NCBI GenBank assembly: GCA_018881555.1
Contig: JACAXG010000013.1
Coordinates: forward strand, 9,710,191-9,774,190
Reading direction: 5' to 3'
Length of the DNA: 64,000 bases
From: Amblyornis subalaris
Taxonomy: Eukaryota > Chordata > Aves > Passeriformes > Ptilonorhynchidae
Shown: piece by piece, positions 59,101-64,000 of the stretch
How the letters are laid out: each line of letters starts with the position of its first letter
Position numbering within the stretch: position 1 is the stretch's first letter
Program-made: the position numbers and the translations under genes
Notes under the pieces: model-generated
What the model saw: the letters and a program-made list of their open reading frames with translations, nothing else
Told to the model about the DNA's origin: nothing
The model's database searches: none

Positions 59101-59897
59101 TCCAATGGAACATAATATTCCTTTCCACATGCTACAACTCCTTAAACTTGTTCTGTGTTATTTGAAAAACTGCCCTGCTGTGTTTGAAAAGATGCTTGAA
59201 AAAGTAACAACTCTCCCTAAGTCATATTTTCTTGTTTACTTCAGGTTTATCCAACGTGAGCCAAGAGAATATAGCAGTAAAGTGTTTGCAAAAAGGAAAC
59301 AATATCTCTATTTAAAAAAATGGTGCGTTTAAGCATTCAAACTGAATCTCAAAGTGATGTCAGACATATGCCTTTTTTTTTTTAATTTTCATTTGCCTTG
59401 AGTTCCTATAAACTGCTTAATATACTCCTACACAAGAATCCATTCTTTAAATTTTGCCAACCCAGTGTGCCTTAGAGCAGCTCCCAGCTGAGCTCCCACA
59501 CCTCCACCTGCCTGGGAAGCGAGCACAGTGCGNCAGCCGCGACGGAGAAGCAGAATCCATGAGGAAACCCACGGATGCTTTGGCAGGGGACCACGAGCTT
59601 TCCTCCAAATCCCAAGCAGAAGTAATTCCCTGGGCATAGTGCCTTTGCTGTGTCAGGGCTGGCACTGCATGGGTGCGTTCTCACAGGCTCACCTGGCTGG
59701 GGAACCCCGTCACCACCTGGCGCTGCTTCAGGTTGGTCTCCCCGTCGAGGTTGGCCGTTTCCAGGTGGCAGATCCCGTTCTGGTCGGAGGAGTAGAGCAG
59801 CAGGATATCCGCCGGGATGATCTCGTTGCACTGCAGCTGCACGAAATCCCCCACTCTGACATCCTTCCAGCACTTCTCCACGTAAGCGTGTTCCTCC
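23435..59897 (-). CDS. ATP10B: ATP10B, phospholipid-transporting P4-ATPase (3' 20 coding exons; N-terminus outside window)
   Basis: The family moves phosphatidylcholine and glucosylceramide from the exoplasmic/luminal to the cytosolic leaflet, using ATP; human ATP10B works in late endosomes/lysosomes with a CDC50 subunit (family knowledge). Seen here: 20 exons whose phases all agree, giving 1,309 residues plus stop against about 1,460 in human. In order they encode the A-domain DGET (51-54), TM3, TM4 with IPVSL (222-226), DKTGT with phospho-Asp 276, a long variable N-domain insertion (about 305-545), ESPDEAALV (552-560), KGAD (622-625), TGD (746-748), GDGAND (882-887), TM5-TM10 (about 930-1149) and a 160-residue tail ending RRSVSSVTL. 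All catalytic motifs are intact and no stop or frameshift was found. ATP10A and ATP10D are less likely because [16 protein letters not shown] and EKDVTPD are ATP10B-type. The first TM pair and start codon lie beyond 64,000. Confidence 0.96.
23943..26884 (-). other. ATP10B last coding intron
   Basis: 2.9 kb between the TM10 exons, GT/AG borders. It contains a MIR-like relic near 26660-26765 and a GC-richer patch at 24700-25400; nothing else is recognised. Confidence 0.85.
26660..26765 (+). repeat. Degenerate MIR-like SINE relic in ATP10B intron
   Basis: GTGACTTATCCAGGGTTATA, then GAACTGGAAGGTTGAACCCA and GGCATCTGACTTCCA, in the same order as the MIR segments for GTGACTTGCCCAAGGTCACA, the GGATTCGAACCCA box and TCTGACTCC. 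It lies in intron 23943-26884. Confidence 0.5.
26885..27072 (-). CDS. ATP10B: ATP10B exon: TM9 and TM10
   Basis: 188 bp, acceptor TTTGCAG and donor CCAAG/gtttga (a less common +3 to +6). It encodes residues 1079-1140 plus two bases of Arg1141: [20 protein letters not shown] (TM9), [30 protein letters not shown] (TM10). NPPTNPYW is a conserved exoplasmic loop of class 5 P4-ATPases. Confidence 0.95.
27073..27526 (-). other. ATP10B intron, nothing recognised
   Basis: 454 bp between the TM8 and TM9 exons, GT/AG borders. Confidence 0.88.
27527..27631 (-). CDS. ATP10B: ATP10B exon: SDIDVF loop and TM8
   Basis: 105 bp, 35 codons, phase 0; acceptor TTCTAG and donor TGG/gtatgt. It encodes residues 1044-1078: [35 protein letters not shown]. 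The exoplasmic loop and TM8 match the ATP10B order. The first codon is ATG, but it is internal and not a start. Confidence 0.95.
27739..27819 (-). CDS. ATP10B: ATP10B exon: TM7
   Basis: 81 bp, 27 codons, phase 0; acceptor CTGCAG and donor TTG/gtaagt. It encodes residues 1017-1043, [19 protein letters not shown] then ICFFVPYL. The DAFYQSL-CFF-PY block is TM7 of the ATP10 group. Human has a cysteine where Ile1017 stands, by memory. Confidence 0.95.
27820..29584 (-). other. ATP10B intron with CA microsatellite
   Basis: 1.8 kb, GT/AG borders. The CA repeat at 29160-29193 is its only recognised element. Confidence 0.88.
29160..29193. repeat. (CA)n microsatellite in an ATP10B intron
   Basis: Sixteen uninterrupted AC units, preceded by imperfect GCACGCACACG. 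It lies in intron 27820-29584 and is likely to vary in length between individuals. Confidence 0.95.
29585..29785 (-). CDS. ATP10B: ATP10B exon: end of TM5 and TM6
   Basis: 201 bp, 67 codons, phase 0; acceptor CCCCAG and donor GAG/gtatgt. It encodes residues 950-1016: [36 protein letters not shown] and [13 protein letters not shown], then [12 protein letters not shown]. It spans the TM5-TM6 turn and the VPP kink of TM6 typical of P4-ATPases. Confidence 0.96.
29786..31115 (-). other. ATP10B intron, nothing firm
   Basis: 1.3 kb, GT/AG borders. A short A/C-rich patch (CCAACCAACC followed by A8) lies near 31025-31060. Confidence 0.85.
31116..31241 (-). CDS. ATP10B: ATP10B exon: [16 protein letters not shown] and TM5
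   Basis: 126 bp, 42 codons, phase 0 at both ends; acceptor CAAAG and donor GTG/gtaagg. It encodes residues 908-949: [33 protein letters not shown] and VIYFFYKNV. The SDFAI-RF-L-LLLVHG block links the P-domain to TM5, which carries the conserved lysine of FYKN. Confidence 0.95.
31242..31784 (-). other. ATP10B intron, nothing recognised
   Basis: 543 bp, GT/AG borders. Confidence 0.88.
31785..31861 (-). CDS. ATP10B: ATP10B exon: [11 protein letters not shown] hinge
   Basis: 77 bp, acceptor TTCTAG and donor CAG/gtatcc. It encodes residues 883-907: [20 protein letters not shown] then QEGMQ. Together with the Gly codon split across the previous junction it forms GDGAND, which coordinates Mg2+ in the P-domain. 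It is the shortest coding exon of the window. Confidence 0.96.
31862..33041 (-). other. ATP10B intron splitting the GDGAND motif
   Basis: 1.2 kb, GT/AG borders. It interrupts the codon of Gly882, the first residue of GDGAND. No repeat is recognised. Confidence 0.88.
33042..33354 (-). CDS. ATP10B: ATP10B exon: P-domain with [10 protein letters not shown]
   Basis: 313 bp, acceptor CTCACAG and donor ATAG/gtactt. It encodes residues 778-881 plus one base of Gly882. Visible: [63 protein letters not shown] and MTLSIG. The CCR-TPLQK motif is a P4-ATPase hallmark. The N at 33178 is the third base of CAN (His or Gln; Gln in human). Confidence 0.96.
34577..34597. repeat. 21-bp near-perfect palindrome GTTAACTTTG-G-CAAAGTTAAC
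   Basis: 10-bp arms are exact reverse complements around a single G. It lies in the ATP10B intron 33355-36638, just before a GC-richer stretch. The GTTAAC half-sites resemble those bound by HNF1-type homeodomain proteins; that link is inference only. Confidence 0.7.
35155..35300 (+). repeat. Degenerate MIR-like SINE relic in ATP10B intron
   Basis: TAATCCTCACAATAGCTTTA, then GGGGAGAAAAGCTGAGAC, then GGTGACTCGTCTGGTCACAC, in the order of the MIR core (ATCCTCACAACAACCC, GAAACTGAGGCAC, GTGACTTGCCCAAGGTCACA). This is the clearest of the four MIR-like candidates. Confidence 0.55.
36639..36823 (-). CDS. ATP10B: ATP10B exon: P-domain TGDK motif
   Basis: 185 bp, acceptor GCCCAG and donor AAG/gtaagc. 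It encodes residues 717-777: [35 protein letters not shown] and [17 protein letters not shown] (746-748) is the P-domain motif that contacts nucleotide and Mg2+. The N at 36642 is the third base of an AAN codon (Asn or Lys; Asn in human). Confidence 0.96.
36824..38317 (-). other. ATP10B intron, nothing recognised
   Basis: 1.5 kb of AT-rich sequence, GT/AG borders. Confidence 0.87.
38318..38444 (-). CDS. ATP10B: ATP10B exon: N- to P-domain helix
   Basis: 127 bp, acceptor TATGCAG and donor CTGG/gtagct. It encodes residues 674-715, [20 protein letters not shown], then [14 protein letters not shown] and LTLLG, the helical segment that precedes the ATGIEDRLQ motif in all ATP10 proteins. The human residues DFxxWAxFRREAEA and [11 protein letters not shown] are shared. 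Confidence 0.95.
38445..39135 (-). other. ATP10B intron, nothing recognised
   Basis: 691 bp, GT/AG borders. Confidence 0.88.
39136..39242 (-). CDS. ATP10B: ATP10B exon: [21 protein letters not shown]
   Basis: 107 bp, acceptor TTCACAG and donor AAG/gtggga (a weak donor at +3/+4). It encodes residues 639-673: the basic helix [18 protein letters not shown] followed by the family motif [10 protein letters not shown] at the end of the N-domain. Phase matches both neighbours. Confidence 0.95.
39243..39763 (-). other. ATP10B intron, nothing recognised
   Basis: 521 bp, GT/AG borders; a short TTTG run near 39440. Confidence 0.88.
39764..40349 (-). CDS. ATP10B: ATP10B large exon: nucleotide-binding domain
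   Basis: 586 bp, the largest internal exon; acceptor TTCTAG and donor AAAG/gtaatt. It encodes residues 443-637. The first 100 residues are low-complexity and serine-rich ([13 protein letters not shown] and a D/N/S-rich stretch). The N-domain proper follows: [33 protein letters not shown] and [13 protein letters not shown]. Two ambiguous bases (39828, 39954) fall on third codon positions. Confidence 0.96.
40350..40897 (-). other. ATP10B intron, nothing recognised
   Basis: 548 bp, GT/AG borders, phase 0. Confidence 0.88.
40898..41077 (-). CDS. ATP10B: ATP10B exon: EKDVTPD / [10 protein letters not shown]
   Basis: 180 bp (exactly 60 codons, phase 0 at both ends), acceptor CTTCCAG and donor AGG/gtaatc. 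It encodes residues 383-442, including [32 protein letters not shown] and TEPRQR. The DFF-AL-ICN block is conserved throughout the ATP10 group. No long reading frame marks it; it was located from the expected ATP10B sequence between its neighbours. Confidence 0.94.
43425..43605 (+). repeat. Possible MIR-like SINE relic in ATP10B intron
   Basis: TTATTATCCCCATTTTAT at the start and GGTTAAACAATTTATCCAGA further on match two MIR blocks, but about 100 unrelated bases lie between them. It could be two fragments or chance. Confidence 0.35.
44063..44077. repeat. Poly(T) tract
   Basis: An uninterrupted T run on the plus strand in intron 41078-44461. No retroposon sequence is recognised beside it. Confidence 0.8.
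44462..44697 (-). CDS. ATP10B: ATP10B exon: variable N-domain insertion with RRSQSAR
   Basis: 236 bp, acceptor TTACAG and donor ATT/gtgagt. It encodes residues 305-382: [18 protein letters not shown], then [28 protein letters not shown] and VAFSSTI. This is the paralogue-diagnostic part. The human ATP10B counterpart, from memory, shares [17 protein letters not shown] and VAFSS. The segment is polar, basic and serine-rich, and probably a flexible cytosolic loop. Confidence 0.93.
44698..45607 (-). other. ATP10B intron, nothing recognised
   Basis: 910 bp, GT/AG borders, with a GC-richer patch near 45085-45200 of unknown nature. Confidence 0.87.
45608..45860 (-). CDS. ATP10B: ATP10B exon: TM4 gate and DKTGT phosphorylation site
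   Basis: 253 bp, acceptor TTTCAG and donor AATG/gtgaga. It encodes residues 220-303 and opens with [12 protein letters not shown], the TM4 substrate-gate motif (PVSL here, PISL in most P4-ATPases). Then come [19 protein letters not shown] and [16 protein letters not shown]. Asp276 of DKTGT is the phosphorylated aspartate of the catalytic cycle. It ends in EFSHQEN, an ATP10B-type sequence. Confidence 0.97.
45861..47002 (-). other. ATP10B intron inside TM4
   Basis: 1.1 kb, GT/AG borders, phase 0. It splits TM4 immediately before ILIPVSL. A-rich stretches near 46800-46835 are the only low-complexity content. Confidence 0.87.
47003..47130 (-). CDS. ATP10B: ATP10B exon: luminal loop and start of TM4
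   Basis: 128 bp, acceptor CTACAG and donor CAG/gtaaaa. It encodes residues 178-219: the TM3-TM4 exoplasmic loop [16 protein letters not shown], then [16 protein letters not shown], the first half of TM4. N184-F-S186 is an N-glycosylation sequon on the luminal side; its register differs from the human NGT sequon I remember. Confidence 0.95.
47131..49490 (-). other. ATP10B intron, nothing recognised
   Basis: 2.4 kb, GT/AG borders. A plus-strand frame of 108 codons (48793-49119) has no recognisable homology. A T14 run is at about 48210-48223. Confidence 0.85.
49491..49622 (-). CDS. ATP10B: ATP10B exon: GHETK linker and TM3
   Basis: 132 bp, acceptor TTGAAG and donor GTAG/gtatga. It encodes the rest of Gly133 through part of Gly177: HETKAMLNN, a basic [13 protein letters not shown] cytosolic juxtamembrane stretch, then the hydrophobic TM3 segment [16 protein letters not shown]. 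The exon is short and has no long open frame around it, so it is easy to miss without following phases. Confidence 0.94.
49623..53226 (-). other. ATP10B intron, nothing recognised
   Basis: 3.6 kb, GT/AG borders. A GC-richer block at about 52560-52780 is not assigned to any family. Confidence 0.85.
53227..53333 (-). CDS. ATP10B: ATP10B exon: end of A-domain ([11 protein letters not shown])
   Basis: 107 bp between acceptor TTCCAG and donor CAG/gtaaga. It encodes residues 98-132 plus one base of Gly133. The segment [23 protein letters not shown] is an almost invariant P4-ATPase signature (here written as two overlapping blocks, [11 protein letters not shown] and GIVIYAG) that leads into the GHET linker of the next exon. 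Confidence 0.95.
53334..55986 (-). other. ATP10B intron, nothing recognised
   Basis: 2.7 kb, GT/AG borders; a C-rich stretch near 55480-55497. Confidence 0.85.
55987..56072 (-). CDS. ATP10B: ATP10B exon: A-domain, second half
   Basis: 86 bp, acceptor TTGCAG and donor AT/gtaagt, starting in phase 0 and ending inside an ATG codon. It encodes residues 69-97, with [13 protein letters not shown] and [12 protein letters not shown], the conserved [11 protein letters not shown] stretch of class 5 P4-ATPases. Its phase joins cleanly to the exons at 59693 and 53227. Confidence 0.94.
56370..56610 (+). mobile_element. CR1 non-LTR retroposon, 5'-truncated 3' end
   Basis: The sequence contains GGAAGAAATTCTCCCC, AGGTTGCCCAGAGAAGCTGT, AAGGTGTCCCTGCCCATGGC, CCTTCCAACCC, and ends in the short tandem motif TGATTCTATGATTCTA. 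This is the standard 3' end of avian CR1 in sense orientation. It is not coding here: the frames it opens on the opposite strand are antisense CR1. It lies inside intron 56073-59692 of ATP10B, antisense to the gene. Confidence 0.93.
56813..56832. repeat. Poly(C) tract with adjacent ambiguous base
   Basis: A run of C interrupted by GCCA, directly after an N at 56812, in an A-rich context. It lies between the two CR1 copies of intron 56073-59692. Confidence 0.8.
57804..58120 (-). mobile_element. CR1 non-LTR retroposon, reverse orientation
   Basis: Opens with ATCACAGAATCACAGAATGG and GGTTGGAAGGGACCTTAAAG, the reverse complement of the CR1 3' end, and runs through CACCTTCCACTATCCCAGG, TCTGGGCAACCTGTGGCAG and CATTCCCCCTTGTCCTGTC before homology stops near 58120. 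It is longer than the copy at 56370 and inverted relative to it, in the same intron. An open frame read through it on the plus strand is not a gene. Confidence 0.93.
59693..59897 (-). CDS. ATP10B: ATP10B exon: actuator domain with DGET
   Basis: 205 bp. Acceptor CAACAG and donor CCAG/gtgagc are visible. It encodes residues 1-68 after one base completing a split codon. [27 protein letters not shown] and [15 protein letters not shown] form the A-domain core. The Glu of DGET (53) is the residue that drives dephosphorylation of the aspartyl-phosphate in P4-ATPases. This is the most 5' exon in the window; the remaining upstream coding sequence is beyond the edge. Confidence 0.95.
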
Positions 59898-60547
59898 CTG
59901 TTGCATCGAAAACATGTCATGGGTGAAGAGTGCCATGAGGAAGGCAGGACTCTTGGGTCATGGGGCTTCAAAAAGACAAAATAGGGGGTGGAGGCATACT
60001 GATTTTTTTTTAAAGGACACAGCACAGCAGTTAGAAATTAATGATTCAGACACTTCCACAGAACCACTTCACCATATGTCATATTCAACCCAAAGCTTTA
60101 CATGGAATTAAAAAAAGAAAAACAAACCTACAACAAAATTTCTCTTTCATGCTAGCATTAGCCCTATAATCTACACAGCAAAAGATGGAAAGTAGTTTAG
60201 ACTAACAGAGGTATTTTCAAGCATTGATTTCTTATTGAAGAAATNTAGATGCTTCGCTGAAACCTATTAATTGTTTTTGACTATGTGACTATTTCCCAAA
60301 TACTTTCCAACATCAGCATATAGATTCTGAAAGAATCAAACTGATACCTCAGCTATGCTTGCTTCAGGTCTTTCCAGTCTGTAACTCTCAAGAGGTAATT
60401 ACGAATTTTCAGCTTAGTGCAAGAACCAACTTCAAAAGGTAGAAGAGCTGACAAATGACCCCTTAGTATTAAGCAAAAAAAAATAAAATGCAAGTAGAGC
60501 CCAAGTTCAATGAAAAAGTTAAAGTAAGAAACAAAGAGCCTTTAAAT

Positions 60548-60595
60548 TAAAAAAAAAAAAAAAGAAAAAATTAAATAAAAGAAAAAGAGCCTATG
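60548..60595. repeat. A-rich low-complexity tract
   Basis: A15-like run followed by further A-rich sequence with occasional G and T, in the intron upstream of the 59693 exon. Confidence 0.75.
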
Positions 60596-62034
60596 GGGTT
60601 CAAGAAAAAGAAATTACTATTTCATCAACTAACTAAGTTCAGCAAACAGCAGACTTCTTTTGACATTGCATTTTCAATAATTAATCCTTCAACTCCTCCT
60701 AACCATCTAAGCAAACCGAAAACTTCACAATAAGCTTTAAAATTAGTTAATGGGAAAACTGCACTGGCAACAATGGCTTGGTTCCTCTAACTCCTTGAGA
60801 GGAAATTATTTTTCCAGTATGAATAATTGAATCATCTTATGGCTTGCTCTGTGAGAGGGAAAACGCTCATGATACTTTACCAGACAGACAGTAAAAGTCC
60901 TTTTGTAATGACTCAGAGTCTCATTTTTGGTTAAGTTTTTAATCATCCTCATCTATTGCCTGAAGAATACTGTCTTTCATTGAAGTGTTTGTATCATGAG
61001 AAGGGGAGCAGTGATAGAGCAGATAAAGTGTTTTGCTCAGTTCAAAGCACACGTCCAAGCACTGCTTCAGAGCCAGGCCAAGGGCTGCTTCCTGCTAACC
61101 TACTTTCCTGCCCTTCTGCAGAGCAGAGCCAGCCACGATGCTGCCAGGCAAACCCTCGCACTTGGCTGATGCCCTTATCTGCAAAACAACAGCAACTAAC
61201 AGCTACCTGCACAGGTAAGGCAAGCAGCTAAATTCTGTGCATTCCCAGTGGTATTCACTACTTATTCAAAAAAAGAACCCCCCAATCTAACTATTTGAAT
61301 GCCTTTAATGCTGGCTGTGAGGCACTACATAAATGATGGTGGTGCAGCAATACTTTTTCCTTCTTAATTTTTCTTTCCTGAATTTTTCATTCTTCTTTCT
61401 TATTTTGTCTGACTCTACTCACCTGCATGTCCTTTTTCTTTTGCTCAACAACAGACATAAAAGACCACACTGAAGAACAGAGGTTTGTCTTAAGTTAATT
61501 TGATGTTGCTATGCATTTTGAAAAAAATTCCAGCTCAATTTCCATTTGGAAAGTGCTTCAGCAGGTGTATGCTGAGTATTTAATGCTCTACAAAGCAGAT
61601 ACTAAGTTAGTATAGCAAATCAACTTAATAACTACGAATCCTTTCCATGCCAAACACCTTCTAGATAGGACTTCTTAATTTGTTTATTTAAAACATGAAA
61701 GAGAGAGTACAGATTCAGTTTAAAGGAAGTAGATGGCTTGTCATGCCATCCTAGGCATTTGGATGCCATTTATAGTTTGCATACAATGTTTGCTGTGACT
61801 TCTGCAGGGAAATCCTACCTCCCTGTATGTCAACTCTTGCGCANTTCAGAAGTTTACAGAACACACTTCTGATTTTGTTCACTCATAAAATTCTATAGAA
61901 GGGCCTTGCCCAGCTGGCTGTGTTCCAAATCATCTGAAAGAAACCACGTTAGTAAAAATAATCCACAGAAATCAAGGATTTGTAATATTTTTTCGATAGT
62001 TCCCTATGAAACCTACATTATATGTAAAGCTTCA

Positions 62035-62165
62035 GGGTTCTGCCGATTCATTAATTACAGAGGAGACAGTGAGTCAGAAAAACCAAATGACCTCTTTCAG
62101 ATCAGAGGAAAAGTCTTACTCAGCACAGGGACTAGAGTTCAGGGATTGCTAGAATCCCAAACCTG
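62035..62165 (+). repeat. Possible MIR-like SINE relic
   Basis: TTACAGAGGAGACAGTGAGT, then AATGACCTCTTTCAGATCAG and GACTAGAGTTCAGG, resemble the MIR sequence of gapped TTACAGATGAGGAAACTGAG, ACTTGCCCAAGGTCA and CAGGACTAGAATTCAGG. It lies in the intron upstream of the 59693 exon. Confidence 0.4.
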
Positions 62166-64000
62166 CATTCAGGTGAACCGACTGTCCCTCTCTCCCAATG
62201 AATATTCAATTTGGTAAAAACACACATTTTCTGCACCTGAAAAAGGCTCTTCAGCTGGAGCAGTAAGAGTAACAATTTCCTATAGTACAAAGATTTCCTA
62301 CAACTTTGTAGGGAATTGCCCATGGATGAAAGGAAGAGGAGTACTTCACGATGAAACTGGTGCACCCCATGGCAGCATTGGCCTAGTTGTCTAACAAGAT
62401 TTTTCAGATGAAGCAGTTTCCTTTCAGCAATCCCTGTAACTGGGAACCCTGCCCATTTTCTGTTCAGTGATTAAAGTTCATAGCACAAGCTCTGGTTGCT
62501 AAACAAACAGAGAAGCTTCATAAATCCAAGATGGTCTGACGAGAAACATACAAAAAGGGCACATGTATTGAACCAATAAAATAAACAAGATGTGGTTCTT
62601 TTCAATAGGCTGGGAATCTGGATATCTGATTCTTACAGCGTGTGGCATCAGGGCTGTGGCACACTGAAGACAAAAAGATAAAAGTTCCTCAGTCCCTTCT
62701 GTCCTTTACCAGGCAATTTATCAAAAGCACATTCAAAAAGCATTCCCTTGCTGTCCTGGGGTAATGGACATCATGATGATGCCCATCAGAGGATAGTGCC
62801 AATGAAAAGAGGCCTTGAACAGTCAAAGTGAAGTCTGCCAGAACTGTTATTGGAGTCATCAGATCTGACCAGAAGGCCTGAACTAAATAGACTTTATGAA
62901 GTCATTTCTGGGAAAAAAGGGATCATAAAAAACCCTGCTGCAGNTGGAGATCATGGGAGAACTTGAATAAATTATTGACTTTGTGTCAACAATTTAATTT
63001 CAGTTTCTTGGATTCAATAAAGATAAATCTCAAACAAGAACTAGATCAAAATGGATGGTGAATGGATGGAAATAAAAACTGTCGTTCTGCTACCCAAAGA
63101 CTAATTAAAAGTAATTTTTCATATTCACTCCACACCATGTGTGTCTCCTAGATTGTCTTAGAGAAATTCTTCAGAAATCTTTGTCACCTAGAAGCATTTT
63201 CTCAGCCAATTAGTCCAATGAGTCTTATCCCCTTGAATTACTGCATCTCAGGATCCTCTGAAGTTTGAAATACACACATTTTTTTGCTCTGCCCTTCTCC
63301 CTCCTACCCCCCCCCAGCTGTCACCAGGTCATGACACCTAGAAAAATATATCAAAATATATTAGTGTCATTGACAGAGAAACCTAAACATTTATATTTTA
63401 TTGTATTTAAATTTGCTAGAATGCTATATTTGAAAATGGCCTCCTTCAAGCATCACCCCTTTTATAAAAAATGCTAATCTCCTGAGATCTCAATTCTACA
63501 TGGACAACAGGTTCAATCACACAGTTGCTTACCCTCTACAGTCTATATCTGCAAATAGAAATCTCACAGAGTTTTATGCTATCAAAGATCACAACAGCTT
63601 TTATATGCAAACTCCTCACAAAATGTTTTCAAAGACCATTTCATGGGCATGACCTCACCATTAGGAGCTACTGCCACAAAACTACAAAACTGACAGCAAA
63701 GGAGCAGATTTAGGACCCAAGGAAGGCACTAGACCAGACAGGAACTGATTCTGAAACCCGTCCATAGGTCAGAGTACAGCACAATTGGCTGATAATATTC
63801 CTGAGCNGGAGATGTTGTCTGAGCAGGGGAAGGAGCCGTGGTTTACGTGTGGGTTTGTCACTGGCTCCTGCCACACTCCTCTCTCAGAGCAGGAGGGTTC
63901 TTTAGTGCCAGGACACCAGCCCAGCACCAACGATGTCATTGAGCAGTGGCCAGTCCTGTACCCAGCCCTCATCAGCAACCAGCCCCAGCCTTTCCAGGAT

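Larger units (their letters stand above)
56073..59692 (-). other. ATP10B intron with two inverted CR1 copies
   Basis: 3.6 kb, GT/AG borders, phase 0. It contains the CR1 elements at 56370 and 57804 in opposite orientation and a poly(C) tract between them. Confidence 0.88.
59898..64000 (-). other. ATP10B upstream intron, incomplete
   Basis: At least 4.1 kb of intron before the A-domain exon. I looked on the minus strand for the preceding exon (NLYFLFLVILNW and KDGMEDFKRHR type sequence) and did not find it, so the N-terminal exons lie beyond the window. It contains an A-rich tract at 60548 and a possible SINE relic at 62035. Confidence 0.8.

Noticed and set aside
23435..59897. ATP10A or ATP10D instead of ATP10B
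   Set aside because: The variable loop and tail carry ATP10B-type sequences ([34 protein letters not shown] near the end) that the paralogues lack as I remember them.
59898..64000. N-terminal ATP10B exons
   Set aside because: No minus-strand sequence resembling the NLYFLFLVILNW or KDGMEDFKRHR segments with splice sites was found.

Overview
This is nuclear DNA from a vertebrate, most probably a bird. Two copies of the avian-type CR1 retroposon are present (56370-56610 and 57804-58120), the latter opening with the usual CACAGAATCACAGAATGG 3' end read in reverse. The one gene is interrupted by 19 introns with canonical GT/AG borders, and the host sequence is AT-rich with short GC-rich islands. 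About 100 single N bases are scattered through the window, roughly 1.6 per kb, and look like masked ambiguous or heterozygous positions.

Layout: 1 to about 23,350 is non-coding sequence downstream of the gene. It holds simple repeats, G-rich and CpG-rich pockets, degenerate SINE relics and several perfect palindromes, but no gene I can support. From 23,435 to 59,897 the minus strand carries 20 consecutive coding exons of ATP10B, a class 5 P4-ATPase (phospholipid/glycosphingolipid flippase). From 59,898 to 64,000 is part of the next upstream intron. The start codon and about the first 150 residues lie beyond the right edge.

Every exon was placed by reading donor, acceptor and phase. The 20 exons join without a frame break into 1,309 codons plus stop. 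They cover the actuator-domain DGET, the TM4 P-x-S-L gate, the phosphorylation site DKTGT, the nucleotide-binding domain, the P-domain TGD and GDGAND motifs, TM5-TM10 and a basic cytosolic tail. Identity as ATP10B rather than ATP10A or ATP10D rests on paralogue-specific stretches remembered from the human protein: EFSHQEN followed by [30 protein letters not shown], and the C-terminal SHRRS-SS-T ending.

I found no additional coding gene, RNA gene, CRISPR array or undescribed system. The observations most worth a second look are: all five ambiguous bases inside ATP10B codons fall on third positions; the TM4 gate motif is PVSL where PISL is usual; the luminal glycosylation sequon between TM3 and TM4 appears shifted by two residues relative to human; a hairpin and an 18-bp tandem repeat lie just past the probable poly(A) signal; and GTTAAC-centred palindromes recur at 17174-17209 and 34577-34597. 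Residue numbers below count from the first complete codon visible in the window, so add roughly 150 for human-like numbering.
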